DNA of 64,000 nt from JAJCYK01 sp965212195 (GTDB lineage: Bacteria > Bacteroidota > Bacteroidia > Cytophagales > Cyclobacteriaceae): contig CBDBUW010000011.1 of NCBI GenBank assembly GCA_965212195.1, forward strand, positions 124,001 to 188,000, read 5' to 3'. The notes beneath the pieces are model-generated. The model made no database searches. It saw only the letters and a program-made list of their open reading frames with translations, and was not told the DNA's origin. Below, piece after piece: positions 1-7,904 of the stretch (within the stretch, counting starts at the first letter, position 1; every line of letters starts with the position of its first letter). A program made the translations under genes and the position numbers.

Positions 1-554
1 TGAACTATGATTGTGCTAAAAGCCCCTTATTTCTGTTAGCGGCCAAAACCGTTCAGGAAAAGGAGCCCACCTTTAGCATGGCTAAGATCATTGCCATAAA
101 AAGCGATGCTGCCAAAAATTACAATGAAGCTCAAAAGTATTATCAACAAGCGGCTGACCTGGCCCAAAACAATAAGCAAAAATCGGAGATCCTTTATGGC
201 ATGGCCAATCACTACCGGGCCCGTGGGTTGAAATCAAGGGCTCGCAGCAGTGCTTTGGAGGCAGTAAAGCTGGACCCTTCTAAAACTGGGGCATACAAAT
301 TAATAGGGGATCTTTACATGACCAGCTACAACGATTGCCGTAAAGGGGTTAGTAAAGTGGAGGACCGTGCGGTATTCCTGGCAGCTCACAAAATGTATCA
401 GCGCGCCGGCGACACCCGCGCTATGAAAAAGGCGGAAGCTCAATTCCCATCAATTGAAGAAATGTTTGAGCTAAGTATGCAAGAGGGACAAACCATTCAG
501 GTCGGTTGCTGGATCAACGAGTCGGTAACTTTAAAACGACGCCCCAGCTCCTAA
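1..554 (+). CDS. TPR-repeat protein, 3' part (5' end outside window)
   Basis: The reading frame is open from base 3, so the ATG at 78 is probably internal and the true start lies left of the window. The visible part has helical TPR-like units: one around EAQKYYQQAADLAQ and another around RARSSALEAVKLDPSKTGAYKLIG. The tail reads FPSIEEMFELSMQEGQTIQVGCWINES, a C-terminal pattern I associate with Bacteroidota TPR proteins that start with a long signal-bearing repeat region. The function is unknown; TPR arrays usually hold protein partners, often in the periplasm here. It converges on the following minus-strand lipoprotein gene with only 9 bases between the stops. Family recognition is good; the role is not inferable. 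Confidence 0.75.
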   Translation, partial: NYDCAKSPLFLLAAKTVQEKEPTFSMAKIIAIKSDAAKNYNEAQKYYQQAADLAQNNKQKSEILYGMANHYRARGLKSRARSSALEAVKLDPSKTGAYKLIGDLYMTSYNDCRKGVSKVEDRAVFLAAHKMYQRAGDTRAMKKAEAQFPSIEEMFELSMQEGQTIQVGCWINESVTLKRRPSS

Positions 555-563
555 CGGTCACCA

Positions 564-1460
564 TTACATTTGAGGCTGATATTTCTTCCAGACTTCGTCA
601 ATCCTGGAGGAATCGACCTTAGACTGGCCGCTTTCATCGATTGAGACCACTTTAATGTAGCCCTGATGTATCCAGGAATCGCCATTTTCAATGGCACATT
701 CAAATGGTAACACCGTGCCCACCTGACCAGAACCACCAGGGTAAACCAGGTTGAGGGTCTCTGTATAATTGGCGCCATCGAACTGATAGGTTCCTCCTCC
801 TTCTGCTAAGACCAGATCCTGTTCAGCAATATAGTGCACCCATAAGAAGTGAGTAGGAGTGACTAATTTCATGTAGCTGACAAATTCCGGGTAGTCGCTG
901 CGAATGGAGTCTCCGTCACCTTTATAGGATTCCAGATGCCAGGTGCCCACTAAGTTTTCGTTGCTGCTGGGCTCGGTGGTTCTTTCCCAGATCTCATCAA
1001 TTCGCGAAGAATCCACAACTACGTTTTCACCGGTTTCCGGGTCAAACTCAAAGATCTTGGCATAACCGATATGATGCCATTTGCCATCTTCGTTTTTCGC
1101 CTCAAAGGGGATAGCTTGGCCCATTTCGTTGGAACCCGCAGGTAAGAAGAAATGAATATCTTCGGTATAGGTTTGAGCCACTGAATCGAATACATAAGTA
1201 CCTCCACCGGTACCTAGTAAACTGTCTTTTTCCGTATCGTAACTCACCCAGCAAAAATGAGTAGGGGTGATGTACTTCTCGTATATGACTGTACCGGCAT
1301 GCTGTTGCCAGGTAGTATCATCCTCTGTGCGGAAGCTAACCAAGTGCCAAGTGCCTTCCAAAGAAGAAAAAGCAGGAGACTCCTCGGTAGTAGCGGCAGG
1401 TTGACAAGCGTATAAGAGGAAATATGGTAATAATAGCAAATAGTAATAGTGGCGTTTCAT
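564..1460 (-). CDS. Lipoprotein with two tandem lipocalin-like domains
   Basis: The N-terminus is a short charged head, a hydrophobic stretch and a cysteine at FLLYACQP, a fair lipoprotein signal. The rest is two copies of one domain, about residues 33-164 and 170-293. Both copies contain GTWHL, TPTHFxWV, GGGTYxFD, a PFE segment, WxHxGYxK and end in VDSSRIDExW. A beta-rich fold opening with GTW resembles lipocalin-like families of Bacteroidota such as DUF4488. No catalytic residues stand out, so binding of a small ligand or a structural envelope role is only a guess. It has its own upstream gap of about 117 bases before the next minus-strand gene ends. Confidence 0.7.
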   Translation of the reverse strand: MKRHYYYLLLLPYFLLYACQPAATTEESPAFSSLEGTWHLVSFRTEDDTTWQQHAGTVIYEKYITPTHFCWVSYDTEKDSLLGTGGGTYVFDSVAQTYTEDIHFFLPAGSNEMGQAIPFEAKNEDGKWHHIGYAKIFEFDPETGENVVVDSSRIDEIWERTTEPSSNENLVGTWHLESYKGDGDSIRSDYPEFVSYMKLVTPTHFLWVHYIAEQDLVLAEGGGTYQFDGANYTETLNLVYPGGSGQVGTVLPFECAIENGDSWIHQGYIKVVSIDESGQSKVDSSRIDEVWKKYQPQM

Positions 1461-1577
1461 AGTGATTCGATTTGATCGAAGTGACCAAGATTGGCAGCAT
1501 TTCCCTGCATCTTGGATTTTTTATAATTTACAGTAAAAATAGCTACAAATCAAATATACCTCAGATGCTGTCTGGTG

Positions 1578-2594
1578 CTATTTAAAGATATTTTTAGGCA
1601 TGTGCATGGCCACCAAAACATGGGGCACATCTACCACCTCGGCAATATGCAGATCACCTGCCAGAGAGCACAACATATAGGCTTCCTCTTCCGTCATTAG
1701 ACGTTGATGTACTAGGTGATCGACCATAAACTCAGTAGCCTTTTTTGCAGCGATGTCCAAAGTGGTACCGAAGGCGGTTACTGCATAGTAGTCGGCCGTT
1801 TCGTACTGCGGTTCGGGGATGGTTCGACCTTTGATTAATTCAATTTCATACACTATACGCATAGGAGCTTCCACTGCAGTGCCGCAAACTTCTCCTAGTC
1901 CTTGCACGGCATGGGTATCGCCAATAGAGAACAGTCCGCCTTCCACCAATACTGGAAAGTAAACAGTGGTTCCTTTGGTGAGGTAAGGGTTATCCATGTT
2001 GCCGCCATTGGCTCTGGGGGGTATGGTATTGAGCAGTGAATCGGTGGCTGGAGCCACCCCCATCACTCCCGGGAAGGGCTTTAAGGGGATCTTGATTTGG
2101 TCATTGAAGTCCAATACCTTATTGTTGCCCTCCAAGTCATACGTTTTTAGGGCATATTGATCAAAACGATCTGCTAAAAACCCAAATCCGGGTATCACTG
2201 CGGTCCAACCCCATGATCCGATCTCAATTTCATGCAGCGTTACCGCCAGCATATCTCCGGGTTGGGCTCCTTCTACGAATACCGGCCCCGTGAGTGGATG
2301 AACCGGGTCGAAGCTGACGTTTTCCAGATCCTCAATGGAAGAGTTAAGCTTGAGTTGTTGGTCGGTAGCTTCTTCCGTGAAAGCCTCCACAATGGCACCT
2401 GATGGAACCGTTACTACAGGTTCAATGGTACTGCTGAACTTATTATGGGTCTGTTCCCTGGTGAGGGTAAAATGCGGTTCCAGGGACTCCGGAGCAGGCT
2501 CCGCTACAACCTCCTGGGATGATTCGGGCGCTGACTGTGGGTTTTGGCATTGACAGAATAGTACTACCAGTGCCGCCATGAAAATGCGTGTCAT
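1578..2594 (-). CDS. Exported acetamidase/formamidase-family protein
   Basis: The family is recognisable from the central segments GPVFVEGAQPGDMLAVTLHEIE, ATDSLLNTIPPRANGGNMDNP and GLFSIGDTHAVQGLGEVCG, all typical of the FmdA/AmdA amidase fold, which releases ammonia from formamide or short amides. I start it at the ATG ending at 2594, giving 338 residues. The frame is open further upstream, but that would overlap sdhB. From this ATG the gene lies 4 bases after sdhB, with GAAGG upstream, and begins with a hydrophobic signal (MTRIFMAALVVLFCQCQ). The Cys context is not a canonical lipobox, so lipoprotein versus secreted is open. Position suggests cotranscription with sdhCAB, although no metabolic link is evident. 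Confidence 0.82.
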   Translation of the reverse strand: MTRIFMAALVVLFCQCQNPQSAPESSQEVVAEPAPESLEPHFTLTREQTHNKFSSTIEPVVTVPSGAIVEAFTEEATDQQLKLNSSIEDLENVSFDPVHPLTGPVFVEGAQPGDMLAVTLHEIEIGSWGWTAVIPGFGFLADRFDQYALKTYDLEGNNKVLDFNDQIKIPLKPFPGVMGVAPATDSLLNTIPPRANGGNMDNPYLTKGTTVYFPVLVEGGLFSIGDTHAVQGLGEVCGTAVEAPMRIVYEIELIKGRTIPEPQYETADYYAVTAFGTTLDIAAKKATEFMVDHLVHQRLMTEEEAYMLCSLAGDLHIAEVVDVPHVLVAMHMPKNIFK

Positions 2595-2598
2595 TATG

Positions 2599-3378
2599 TT
2601 AACCTTCGTGAACTTCTTCTTTGTCCGGTATATTATCCGACGTTTGTTTAGCATTAAAGTACTCCCGGTTCATTCTGGCAATGTGCGTAAGACTGATCTC
2701 TTTGGGACATTCCGCGGAACAGGCACCAGTGTTGGTGCACAGTCCGAATCCTTCTTTATCCATTTGTGCGATCATATTTTCAGCACGGGAGGTGGCCTCA
2801 ACTTTGCCTTGTGGCAGTAATGCCAGGTGACTGACCTTAGCTGAAACAAAAAGCATGGCAGAAGCATTCTTGCAAGCAGCCACACAAGCTCCGCACCCAA
2901 TACAAGAGGCGGCATCCATGGCTTCATTGGCGATAGAGGTGGGAATAGGGATCTCATTGGCGTCTGGAACGCCGCCTGTACTTACCGAGACATAGCCGCC
3001 AGCCTGAATGATGCGATCAAAGGCGCCGCGGTCCACCACTAAGTCCCTAATTACCGGAAAAGGCTTGGCCCGCCAGGGCTCAATGGTGATGGTCTCGCCA
3101 TCTTTAAAGCTTCGCATGTGTAGTTGGCAGGTGGTTATGGCCTTTTGGGGTCCATGAGCACGTCCGTTGATATACATGCTGCAGGTACCACAAATCCCTT
3201 CTCTACAGTCATGATCAAAATGTACCGGGCTTTCACTATCTTTTATGAGGTCTTCATTCAGTTCATCCAGCATTTCCAGAAAGGACATATCACTGCTTAT
3301 ATCTTTGACACTATAGGTACTGAAGGATCCTTTACTGTTGGCGTCTTTTTGCCGCCATATTTTTAGGGTAAAATCCAT
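2599..3378 (-). CDS. sdhB: Succinate dehydrogenase/fumarate reductase iron-sulfur subunit
   Basis: This is the electron-transfer subunit linking the flavoprotein to the membrane anchor. Three cysteine clusters are visible: CREGICGTCSMYING plus a later Cys (TTCQLHM) for the [2Fe-2S] centre, CIGCGACVAACKN, and CTNTGACSAECPKEI for the [4Fe-4S]/[3Fe-4S] centres. The length of 259 residues is normal for the type found in Bacteroidota. It is the last subunit gene of the sdhC-sdhA-sdhB order, 8 bases after sdhA, and the amidase-family gene follows closely. Start is the ATG ending at 3378. Confidence 0.97.
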   Translation of the reverse strand: MDFTLKIWRQKDANSKGSFSTYSVKDISSDMSFLEMLDELNEDLIKDSESPVHFDHDCREGICGTCSMYINGRAHGPQKAITTCQLHMRSFKDGETITIEPWRAKPFPVIRDLVVDRGAFDRIIQAGGYVSVSTGGVPDANEIPIPTSIANEAMDAASCIGCGACVAACKNASAMLFVSAKVSHLALLPQGKVEATSRAENMIAQMDKEGFGLCTNTGACSAECPKEISLTHIARMNREYFNAKQTSDNIPDKEEVHEG

Positions 3379-3386
3379 TGAAATCT

Positions 3387-5300
3387 CTATTTATAACTTC
3401 TTTGGGTGAGTTTTACATTTTCAAATTCCAGTTGTTCTTTGTGGAGTGTTTCATTACTCTCATCGCCCTGATATTCCCATGCGGCCACATATGTATAATT
3501 TTCATCGTCTCTCAGCGCCTCACCTTCTTCAGTTTGGTATTCTTCCCGAAAGTGCCCACCGCATGACTCCTTGCGATTCAAGGCGTCTTCTATCATCAAT
3601 GCTCCCAGTTCAATGAAATCAGCAACGCGACCGGCTTTTTCCAGGGACATATTCAACTCCTCATTGGTGCCCAAGACCTTAACATCGTTCCAGAATCTTT
3701 CTTTGATCTCTTTTATTTTTCCACGGGCCTGTTGCAACCCTTCGGCGGTGCGCGACATGCCGCAATAGTCCCACATAACCTTACCTAATTCCCGGTGGAT
3801 CTGGTCAACGGTGCTGGAGCCGTTGATCGATAACAACTTGCTGATCTGGTTTCGTACCCGTTCTTCCGCTTGCTTAAAGCTGGGATGATCGGTAGGGATC
3901 TTGTCGTAGGAGCGGGTAGCCAGATAGTCGCCGATTGCATAGGGGATTACAAAATAGCCATCGGCCAGTCCCTGCATGAGGGCACTGGCCCCTAAGCGGT
4001 TGGCACCGTGATCGGAGAAATTACATTCTCCCAAAGAATAGAGCCCGGGTATAGTGGTCATTAGGTTATAGTCGACCCATAAACCTCCCATGGTATAGTG
4101 TACAGCCGGATAAATGCGCATGGGGGTTTCGTAGGGATTCTCACCGGTAATTTGCTTGTACATATCAAACAAATTACCATACTTAGACTCGATGGTGTCC
4201 TTGCCGTCACGCTTGATAGCATCCTCAAAATCCAGGTACACCGCCAAGCCGGTAGCTCCTACCCCCCGGCCTTCATCACAGGCATATTTGGCGTTTCTTG
4301 AGGCCACATCCCGGGGTACTAAATTACCGAAACTGGGATAGCGTCGTTCCAGGAAATAATCTCTTTCGACTTCCGGAATATCCTTGGGGCTTCGTTTGTC
4401 CCCTTTTTCTTTTGGCACCCAAACCCGACCGTCATTTCTCAACGATTCTGACATCAAGGTCAGTTTTGATTGGTGGTCGCCTGATACCGGTATACAGGTG
4501 GGGTGGATTTGTGTAAAGCACGGATTGGCAAAGAATGCACCCTGCTTGTGTGCTCTCCAAGCAGCGGTGGTATTACAGCCCATGGCATTGGTCGATAAGT
4601 AGAAAACATTACCGTATCCACCGGTACAGAGCAGTACCGCATGGGCGCTATGCGACTCGATCTTGCCGGTAATTAAATTGCGGGTTATAATGCCTCTGGC
4701 GTGGCCATCTACCATTACCAGGTCCAACATTTCGGTGCGCGGAAACATTTGTACTTTTCCATTGGCTACCTGACGGCTCAATGCGCTATAAGCCCCCAGC
4801 AATAATTGCTGTCCGGTCTGACCCCGGGCGTAGAAGGTACGGCTTACCTGAGCGCCGCCGAACGAACGGTTGGCCAAAAGTCCTCCATATTCACGGGCAA
4901 AGGGTACTCCTTGAGCTACACACTGATCAATTATGTTTAAACTGACTTCTGCTAACCGGTATACATTGGATTCTCGGGATCGGTAGTCACCGCCTTTTAT
5001 AGTATCGTAAAACAGCCTGAAGATGCTGTCACCGTCGTTTTGATAGTTCTTGGCAGCATTAATACCACCCTGAGCTGCAATGCTATGAGCCCGACGGGGG
5101 CTATCCTGGAAACAGAAAGCCTTGACATTATATCCCAGTTCCGCCAGAGAAGCCGCGGCCGAAGCTCCAGCCAGACCCGAACCCACTACTATTACATCGA
5201 ATTTTCGTTTGTTAGCGGGGTTTACCAGTTTTGCGTCAAATATATGCTTGGACCATTTTTCCTCTAAGGGGCCATGAGGTGATTTCGAATCTAGAATCAT
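3387..5300 (-). CDS. sdhA: Succinate dehydrogenase/fumarate reductase flavoprotein subunit
   Basis: Oxidises succinate to fumarate with covalently bound FAD. The dinucleotide-binding GSGLAGASAAASLAELG lies at residues 40-56, and the flavin-linking histidine is His72 in RRAHSIAAQGGINAAKN. The later HPTCIP and MGGLWVDYN segments and the HGANRLGASAL loop belong to the same family. At 637 residues it is longer than the Escherichia coli SdhA and matches the type B enzymes that pair with a single di-heme cytochrome b. It sits between sdhC and sdhB in one minus-strand operon with gaps of 15 and 8 bases. Confidence 0.97.
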   Translation of the reverse strand: MILDSKSPHGPLEEKWSKHIFDAKLVNPANKRKFDVIVVGSGLAGASAAASLAELGYNVKAFCFQDSPRRAHSIAAQGGINAAKNYQNDGDSIFRLFYDTIKGGDYRSRESNVYRLAEVSLNIIDQCVAQGVPFAREYGGLLANRSFGGAQVSRTFYARGQTGQQLLLGAYSALSRQVANGKVQMFPRTEMLDLVMVDGHARGIITRNLITGKIESHSAHAVLLCTGGYGNVFYLSTNAMGCNTTAAWRAHKQGAFFANPCFTQIHPTCIPVSGDHQSKLTLMSESLRNDGRVWVPKEKGDKRSPKDIPEVERDYFLERRYPSFGNLVPRDVASRNAKYACDEGRGVGATGLAVYLDFEDAIKRDGKDTIESKYGNLFDMYKQITGENPYETPMRIYPAVHYTMGGLWVDYNLMTTIPGLYSLGECNFSDHGANRLGASALMQGLADGYFVIPYAIGDYLATRSYDKIPTDHPSFKQAEERVRNQISKLLSINGSSTVDQIHRELGKVMWDYCGMSRTAEGLQQARGKIKEIKERFWNDVKVLGTNEELNMSLEKAGRVADFIELGALMIEDALNRKESCGGHFREEYQTEEGEALRDDENYTYVAAWEYQGDESNETLHKEQLEFENVKLTQRSYK

Positions 5301-5315
5301 ATCGGATTAAACCAT

Positions 5316-6005
5316 TTAAGCCAGACTTTGAATAAACATTACTACCGGCATGGAAGCGAACAACAGGGGCACAATAATGGCAAATCCAAAGCCGATCTTC
5401 TTAATTAACGGGGTGTATTTTTTGTGATTCAATCCCAGAGTTTGAAAAGCACTTTCAAAACCATGAGCTAAGTGATAGCCCAAACCAAACATAGCGACCA
5501 CGTACAACAGAACATACCACCACTGGGTAAAAGCAGCTGCTACAATGGAGTAGAGATCCTCAAACTCACCTACTCCCGGATAATTGACCATGGGTAGAAC
5601 CCCAAAGCGCATTTCAAACCAAAAAGATTTCAGGTGGATCACTATAAAGATCAACACAATGGTTCCCAGGATGCCCATATTTCTGGAGCTCCAGGTGCTG
5701 TTTTCACCTCCTTTGTTTACGGCATATCCTATGGGACGAGCTTCCTTATTCTTTCGGGTGATCAGGATGGAGTAAATGGCGTGAATGATGATACTCAAAT
5801 AAGTCACATAGCTCAGCACCTGAATTACCGGGGTGGTGGTCATGAAACGGGCGTACTCATTAAAGGCCTGACCCCCGTCAGGTTTAAACAGCAATAAATT
5901 TCCCAGGACATGACCCATTAAAAAGAGTATTAAGAACAGTCCGGTAATTGCCATTATCAATTTTCTTCCCAGGCTGCTCTTTAGGGCATCGGTTAACCAA
6001 CTCAT
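5316..6005 (-). CDS. sdhC: Succinate dehydrogenase cytochrome b subunit
   Basis: Membrane anchor and quinone-reducing subunit. The 229 residues form about five hydrophobic helices, near 14-34, 57-78, 107-127, 154-178 and 200-224. Candidate heme-ligand histidines lie in GHVLGN, IIHAIYS, VIHLKSFWFE and GYHLAHGFESAFQTLG. One polypeptide with this layout is the di-heme type B anchor, usually menaquinone-linked, which agrees with menA at the other end of the window. First gene of the sdhCAB operon, with a good Bacteroidota-type promoter just upstream. Confidence 0.94.
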   Translation of the reverse strand: MSWLTDALKSSLGRKLIMAITGLFLILFLMGHVLGNLLLFKPDGGQAFNEYARFMTTTPVIQVLSYVTYLSIIIHAIYSILITRKNKEARPIGYAVNKGGENSTWSSRNMGILGTIVLIFIVIHLKSFWFEMRFGVLPMVNYPGVGEFEDLYSIVAAAFTQWWYVLLYVVAMFGLGYHLAHGFESAFQTLGLNHKKYTPLIKKIGFGFAIIVPLLFASMPVVMFIQSLA

Positions 6006-6032
6006 GAAGTAGATTTAATAATGTGAAGTGAC

Positions 6033-6065
6033 CAAATTTACGACCGGATAACTAAAATGCAAAAA
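6033..6065 (-). promoter_or_regulatory. Candidate promoter of the sdhCAB operon
   Basis: Read on the minus strand there is TTTTTG, a 19-base spacer, then TAAATTTG, which fits the Bacteroidota housekeeping pattern of TTTG near -33 and TAnnTTTG near -7. The -7 box ends 27 bases before the sdhC ATG, leaving a short leader. Seen in the sequence; activity is inferred. Confidence 0.6.
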
Positions 6066-6213
6066 CCTCCGTCTTATTTTAAAGGATTATAAATTACCCC
6101 CAATTTTGAACCTTTGGCTATCAGGGAAAACGGCGTTGAAAATATTAGGTTAGTGTGAATTGAAATCATGCAAGGAGTATTAAATTGTTCAACAATCATT
6201 AAGCACAACCACT

Positions 6214-7731
6214 ATGAAAGCCATCGTCGCCATCGCTTTCTTGTTATTATTGACAGCACCCTCTAAGGCCACCCACTTAAGGGCGGCAGACATTACTTTT
6301 AAGAGAATCTCTCAAGACTTTTTTACGTATGAGTTTACCGTGACATTATATACTGATGTGCAATCACCGGTACGAGCCGGGGATGGCCTCATCAATTTTG
6401 GCGACGGGGTAGAGGGCCAACTGGATATTATCTCTCATTCTATTGAGGACAGCGAATATACAGGATTTAATGACCAGGTTGAGATCTACAAGTTAAAGAT
6501 CACACATACCTATCTGGTACCGGGGACCTATACCATCAGTTATCGGGAGTTCAATCGCAATGAAGAAATCGTGAACATCGATGGTGGTAATTCCGTGCAG
6601 ACTGAATTTTACCTGCAAGCATTTTTGGTCATCGATCCATTGGTTGGTTCTAACGATTCTCCTATCTTAAATAGTTTCCCTGTCGATCGTGCCTTCGTAG
6701 GGGTAAAATTCACCCACAATGCCTGGGCTACTGATGCTGATGGTGACAGCCTGTCGTACCGTTTGGTATTTCCTTTGCGGGATAGGGAACGGCCGGTCCG
6801 TAATTATCGGTTACCCAATTACCTTGATTATTACACCGACTTTTTTACTGGTAACGAAGCCAATGACGGTCCCCCAAGATTTTTGCTGGATCCGGTTACG
6901 GGGGACTTAATCTGGGATGCCCCCGGAGATTTCCTGTCGAACTCCGTGGGACCTTTTTCGGAATACAATGTGGCTTTTATAATTGAGGAATGGCGGCAGG
7001 TAAATTCAGAGTGGATGCGTATCGGCTATGTGACCCGTGATATGCAGATTATCGTATCCGGAGAAAAAGGCGGTCGCCCCGATTTCGAATTGCCCGATAA
7101 TGCATTGATCGCTCAGGGCGCCACCATCGATCAGGATATTGATTTCAGCAATTTTCAGGATGAAGATATCAAGGTGAGTTTTTATGGAGAACCTCTTCAA
7201 CTACAGAACGATGCCATGACGGCAACTCCCGATGCTCCGGATTTTGAAAACCCGCCTACGTCAATAAATCTGCAATGGATTCCAAGTGCTCAGGACTTGC
7301 GGGATAGGCCCTACCTGGTGCATATAAAAGTGGAAAGCTCGGGTTCTGATATGGAACCTCCAGCGGTCACCTATGGAACCTGGGTGCTGTCTGTGGAGCC
7401 ATTAAAAGCCGTGACGCCTCCCGGCATCTCCATGCCCCCCACATCCACAGTGGTGACAGGGGTAATGGATCTTCCTGAGGCAACGTTTGAATCTTTAACA
7501 TTTTATCCCAATCCTACCGGTCAATGGCTTTTCTGGAAAAACAATAATGATCAAAGAGAAGTTTTTGAAGAAATAACCATATTTAATAGCCTGGGAAAAC
7601 AAACGAAACGGACTAAAACTGCGTCTAATACTATAACCGGGATAGTTGTTGCTGAACTGCCTCCCGGTCTGTATTTTATCAGCTTAAAATCCAAAACTGC
7701 TCACTATCGAGGAACTTTTATCAAGAATTGA
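6214..7731 (+). CDS. Secreted protein with T9SS type A C-terminal sorting domain
   Basis: A signal peptide (MKAIVAIAFLLLLTAPSKA) precedes a mature part starting THLRAADITFKR. The body has beta-sandwich character, including the segment VQSPVRAGDGLINFGDG and a calcium-like DADGDSLSYR motif near residue 172. The last ~80 residues, from LTFYPNPTGQWLFW to the C-terminus with SLGKQTKR and LPPGLYFISLKS, are a classical type A sorting domain that sends proteins through the type IX secretion system and is removed or used for surface anchoring. The N-terminal ~300 residues are clearly paralogous to those of the next gene. The function of the shared part is unknown. Its start faces sdhC divergently over a 208-base gap. 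Confidence 0.85.
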   Translation: MKAIVAIAFLLLLTAPSKATHLRAADITFKRISQDFFTYEFTVTLYTDVQSPVRAGDGLINFGDGVEGQLDIISHSIEDSEYTGFNDQVEIYKLKITHTYLVPGTYTISYREFNRNEEIVNIDGGNSVQTEFYLQAFLVIDPLVGSNDSPILNSFPVDRAFVGVKFTHNAWATDADGDSLSYRLVFPLRDRERPVRNYRLPNYLDYYTDFFTGNEANDGPPRFLLDPVTGDLIWDAPGDFLSNSVGPFSEYNVAFIIEEWRQVNSEWMRIGYVTRDMQIIVSGEKGGRPDFELPDNALIAQGATIDQDIDFSNFQDEDIKVSFYGEPLQLQNDAMTATPDAPDFENPPTSINLQWIPSAQDLRDRPYLVHIKVESSGSDMEPPAVTYGTWVLSVEPLKAVTPPGISMPPTSTVVTGVMDLPEATFESLTFYPNPTGQWLFWKNNNDQREVFEEITIFNSLGKQTKRTKTASNTITGIVVAELPPGLYFISLKSKTAHYRGTFIKN

Positions 7732-7904
7732 ATATTTGCTTGTTAATCAGTTGCTTTTGTGGTCCCATTTCAAAAACCGGGATTACCTTAAAAGTTAGCG
7801 GATAATTCTTTAATTTTATTGCCTATCTTTTAATTATTGGGGTTATCAGATAGATCGAGAAACTATTATGGGCCATAAGCCCTTATAAATAAAACTGAAG
7901 GTAC

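Noticed and set aside
2594..2654. Longer N-terminus for the amidase-family protein
   Set aside because: It would overlap sdhB and hide the signal peptide; the ATG ending at 2594 is better.
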